DNA of 64,000 nt from Micrococcus sp. (lineage in GTDB: Bacteria; Actinomycetota; Actinomycetes; Actinomycetales; Micrococcaceae). Under the pieces are notes generated by a model, which saw only the letters and a list, made by a program, of their open reading frames with translations, was not told the origin of the DNA and made no database searches. Numbering within the stretch: the stretch's first letter is position 1; the number at the start of each line of letters is the position of its first letter. The translations under genes and the position numbers were made by a program. Below are positions 61,693 to 64,000 of this stretch, one piece after another. The stretch covers positions 62,001-126,000 of the forward strand of contig JASBVO010000001.1 of the NCBI GenBank assembly GCA_029961105.1. The letters run 5' to 3'.

Positions 61693-62211
61693 ATGAAGCT
61701 CACTGCAGACCTTGAGAAGAAGTTCAACGAACAGATCACCCTCGAGTTCGAGGCCTCCCTCGTGTACCGGCAGCTGGCCGTCGAGGCCCATGAGCAGGAC
61801 CTCACCGGCATGGCCTCCTGGCTGCGGCACCAGGCCGACGAGGAGATCGTCCACGCCCACAAGTTCATCGACCACGTGGTGGACCGGGGCAACCACGCCT
61901 CGATCGGCGCCATCAGCGCCCCGGCGGTGGCCCCCGGACTGCCTCCGCTGGAGATCTTCGAGGCCTCCCTGGCCCACGAGCAGCGGGTGTCCAACGCGAT
62001 CCGCGACCTGTACCGGGAGACGGAGGCCGCGGGGGACCTGGACGCCCGCCCCCTGCTGAACTGGTTCATCGACGAGCAGATCGAGGAGGAGGCCACGGTC
62101 AGCGAGATCATCGGCCGGATCCGGCTCATCGGCGACGACGGTGCCGGGCTGCTGCGGCTGGACGCGGAACTGGGGTCACGGTCCGCCGGTGCCCACGCCC
62201 ACCAGGGCTGA
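61693..62211 (+). CDS. Non-heme ferritin
   Basis: The 172-aa four-helix protein carries the ferroxidase ligands of bacterial ferritins: QITLEFEASLVYRQLA (Glu), ADEEIVHAHKFIDHV (Glu-x-x-His) and FIDEQIEEEATVSEII (Glu-Gln-x-Glu-Glu). It oxidises Fe2+ and stores Fe3+ in a 24-mer shell. ATG at 61693 is preferred because the -10 box ends 6 nt before it; the long frame upstream crosses the tRNA. A short His/Gly tail (AHAHQG) ends the protein. A strong stem-loop follows. Confidence 0.92.
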   Translation: MKLTADLEKKFNEQITLEFEASLVYRQLAVEAHEQDLTGMASWLRHQADEEIVHAHKFIDHVVDRGNHASIGAISAPAVAPGLPPLEIFEASLAHEQRVSNAIRDLYRETEAAGDLDARPLLNWFIDEQIEEEATVSEIIGRIRLIGDDGAGLLRLDAELGSRSAGAHAHQG

Positions 62212-62230
62212 ACGTCCAGTGGACATGGAA

Positions 62231-62271
62231 AGGCCGGCGCCGCCTGAGGGGGGACGCGGCGGCGCCGGCTT
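62231..62271 (+). terminator. Terminator after ferritin
   Basis: GCCGGCGCCGCC (62233-62244) and GGCGGCGCCGGC (62258-62269) pair over 12 bp, extended by G-T and A-T pairs, with a 13-nt loop, 20 nt after the stop. Confidence 0.75.
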
Positions 62272-62458
62272 CACCACTCAATGTACGCTCGACGGTTGAA
62301 ATGTCAAGTGACGTGGGTGGACCGGCCGGCCTGCTCGGACTCGGTGGTAGGTTTGACCTGCCCGGGGTGCCCGGGTGTGATGGACTGAGGGCTGCTCGTC
62401 AGGCACGGCGGCGGTCCCTCCACAGACCAACCACAGACCAGAGGGAAGGCACGCTCCA

Positions 62459-63379
62459 ATGGCCCATCAGGCTCCGACGGTCCCCAAGGGTTCTCCCCGC
62501 GTTTCGGACCAGACCCGTTCCAGCTCGCTGACCGAACTGGTCTCCACCGGCTTCCGGCTGCTGCCCCTGCAGGTGAAGGACGAGCTGGCCATGGTCAAGG
62601 GCCAGCTGGGCAAGAAGGGCGTCACGGCCGGGATCGGTGCGGCCCTGGCCGTCGTCGGGCTCGTCTTCCTGTTCATCATGGTCGTCGCGCTGATCGTGGC
62701 GATGATCGGCGGCTTCGCCCAGGACCGGCCGATCTGGTTCTCCGCACTCATGGTCGCTGCCGGCGCCCTCGTCGTCGCGCTGATCTTCCTGGGCATCGGG
62801 GCGATGCGCATCAAGGCCGCCATGCCCCTGATCCCCGCCGAGACCATCCAGGGCGTCAAGTACGACCTCGGCTACCTCCGGGAGGGCAACGCCTTCGACC
62901 CGGCCGAGTTCGACCGGCTCGAGGCCCAGAAGGCCGAGGAGCAGCGGATCGCCAAGGCGCGGGAGGCCGAGCGCCGCAAGGCCGCGGAGGCCGAGGACAA
63001 GGCCGCCCGCAAGCGTGGCGAGGCACCCAAGCAGGCCACCGCCCAGGACCCGTCCTACGCCGAGCTGCGCCGACGCACCCAGCTGCGCCGCCAGCACCTG
63101 GGCGACATCCGCTCCGGGCTGGAGGAGAAGACCGACGTCAAGGCGCAGTTCTCCAGCTTCACCTCGCAGTTCAGGGGCCGTCCCGCATCCGCCGGGCCGG
63201 ACGTCCAGGATCCGACCTCGCCGACCGCACCCCACCACACCGGTGCCCGTGCCGGGCAGAAGGCGCATGACGCCGGCGAGAACGTGGGCGAGTACGTGAA
63301 GGAGAAGTGGCAGCCCCTGGCACTGCTCGGCGCCGCCTCCACCGCCATCGCCGTCTTCGCCCGCCAGCTCAAGAAGTAA
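62459..63379 (+). CDS. Holin-X family (Phage_holin_3_6) membrane protein
   Basis: The 306-aa protein has a cytosolic start, two transmembrane helices at about residues 62-86 and 98-120 (GIGAALAVVGLVFLFIMVV and WFSALMVAAGALVVALIFLG), and a long charged helix rich in Glu/Ala/Lys/Arg (LEAQKAEEQRIAKAREAERR), likely coiled coil. A last hydrophobic patch (LALLGAASTAIAVFA) is near the end. This is the actinobacterial Holin-X type, a normal chromosomal membrane protein despite the name; no phage genes are nearby. GGGAAGG lies about 9 nt before ATG. Function unknown. Confidence 0.8.
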   Translation: MAHQAPTVPKGSPRVSDQTRSSSLTELVSTGFRLLPLQVKDELAMVKGQLGKKGVTAGIGAALAVVGLVFLFIMVVALIVAMIGGFAQDRPIWFSALMVAAGALVVALIFLGIGAMRIKAAMPLIPAETIQGVKYDLGYLREGNAFDPAEFDRLEAQKAEEQRIAKAREAERRKAAEAEDKAARKRGEAPKQATAQDPSYAELRRRTQLRRQHLGDIRSGLEEKTDVKAQFSSFTSQFRGRPASAGPDVQDPTSPTAPHHTGARAGQKAHDAGENVGEYVKEKWQPLALLGAASTAIAVFARQLKK

Positions 63380-63410
63380 CCGGCTCGTCACGTCCGTGCG
63401 GGGGTCCACG

Positions 63411-64000
63411 ATGCGTCTGATCGGTGCCGGGCACCGCGATGACATCGAGTACGAGGTCACCGACCGGTTCTGGACCGTCCCCAATGTCATCACCATCCTC
63501 CGGTTCTGCCTGGTCCCGGTCTTCGTCTGGCTGGTGGCGTCGGAACGGCACCTGGCCGCTTTCATCGTGTTGGTCGTGCTCTCCAGCACCGACTGGGTGG
63601 ATGGCTATATCGCCCGACGCTTCAACCAGGTTTCCACGGTGGGACAGTGGCTGGACCCCCTGGCGGATCGGCTGTCCCTGGGCGTCGTCGCCGTCACCCT
63701 GATGGCCACCGGCATCGCCCCCTGGTGGCTGGTGGCGGCGCTGGTCGTGCCGGACGTCGTCCTGGGCGTCACGGCGCTGATCTTGTTCCGGGGCAGCCCA
63801 GAGCTCGAGGTCACGGTCCTCGGCAAGGTGCGCACCGCCCTGCTGCTGATCGGCACCCCGGTCCTGCTGCTGGCCCAGGTCCCCGGGCCGGCCGAGGGGC
63901 CGCTGACCGTCGTCGCCTACGCGCTGCTCATCCTCGGCTGCGTGGGCCACGTCTGGGCCGCCACGGACTACCTCGTCGGCTGCCTGCGCAAGTATCGGGG
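63411..64000 (+). CDS. CDP-alcohol phosphatidyltransferase (3' end outside window)
   Basis: The frame from ATG at 63411 stays open to the end, giving 196 complete codons. The family signature is exact: DWVDGYIARRFNQVSTVGQW followed by LDPLAD, i.e. D-x2-DG-x2-AR-x8-G-x3-D-x3-D, with five to six membrane helices. It should join a CDP-diacylglycerol-type donor to an alcohol such as glycerol-phosphate or inositol-phosphate (PgsA, cardiolipin or PIP synthase type); the exact acceptor cannot be told. GGGGG sits about 6 nt before the ATG, 31 nt after the Holin-X gene. Confidence 0.93.
   Translation, partial: MRLIGAGHRDDIEYEVTDRFWTVPNVITILRFCLVPVFVWLVASERHLAAFIVLVVLSSTDWVDGYIARRFNQVSTVGQWLDPLADRLSLGVVAVTLMATGIAPWWLVAALVVPDVVLGVTALILFRGSPELEVTVLGKVRTALLLIGTPVLLLAQVPGPAEGPLTVVAYALLILGCVGHVWAATDYLVGCLRKYR

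Noticed and set aside
62459-63379. Prophage signal from the holin-like gene
   Set aside because: The Holin-X family is a common chromosomal actinobacterial protein; no phage structural, lysis or integrase genes are nearby.

Overview
The window is high-GC DNA from an actinobacterium, most likely a member of the Micrococcaceae/Micrococcales (Arthrobacter, Kocuria, Micrococcus or Citricoccus type). Evidence for this: a mycoredoxin-like thiol protein, a Holin-X family protein, a SAM-IV-like riboswitch ahead of metY-metX, an FHA/PP2C/Ser-Thr kinase signalling operon, GTGA and ATGA stop-start couplings, and many apparently leaderless genes with a TAnnnT -10 box 6-7 nt before the start codon. The genus cannot be fixed from the sequence alone.

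Layout. 1-7.5 kb: a translationally coupled signalling operon (end of a membrane protein, RDD-FHA, PP2C phosphatase, FHA, Ser/Thr kinase, FHA plus a putative DNA-binding domain). 7.7-17.6 kb: arylsulfotransferase-like lipoprotein, ligA, an inositol-monophosphatase-family gene, a redoxin, a GNAT gene and gatCAB. 17.6-22.5 kb: an unusual long hairpin, two APH-fold genes flanking zapE, a CPBP protein and a VOC protein with an iron-box-like site. 22.7-25.5 kb: riboswitch, metY, metX. 25.6-32 kb: esterase, S4 protein, glyS, GNAT, thioesterase, YibE/F and small membrane proteins. 32.3-38.5 kb: lipoprotein, unknown membrane-anchored protein, flavin monooxygenase, dusB, dgt. 38.5-41.8 kb: AlkD-like protein, sirtuin, aromatic-acid-type MFS transporter.

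42-53.2 kb is the most striking region. It carries what looks like a complete N-methylglutamate (NMG) pathway for methylamine use, arranged as two divergent units. On the minus strand are gmaS, an Rh-like ammonium/methylammonium channel, mgsA, mgsB and mgsC. On the plus strand are mgdA, mgdB and an 1183-residue protein that appears to fuse MgdC with MgdD. The 487-bp divergent control region holds a CRP/GlxR-like site and a direct repeat with a 31-bp period. Together the genes would import methylamine, make gamma-glutamylmethylamide and N-methylglutamate, and oxidise the latter to glutamate plus a tetrahydrofolate-bound C1 unit.

53.3-61.5 kb: dnaG, a small AIG-repeat protein, then a quinate/shikimate catabolic set (type II dehydroquinase, MHS-family transporter, IclR regulator, quinate/shikimate dehydrogenase, dehydroshikimate dehydratase with an HPPD-like C-terminal domain) leading to protocatechuate, then tRNA-Asn. 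61.7-64 kb: ferritin, Holin-X protein and the start of a CDP-alcohol phosphatidyltransferase. The dusB-dgt-dnaG-tRNA-Asn order expected in actinobacteria seems to be interrupted twice, by the roughly 14.8-kb block carrying the NMG genes and by the quinate block. No rRNA, CRISPR array, transposase or prophage was seen.
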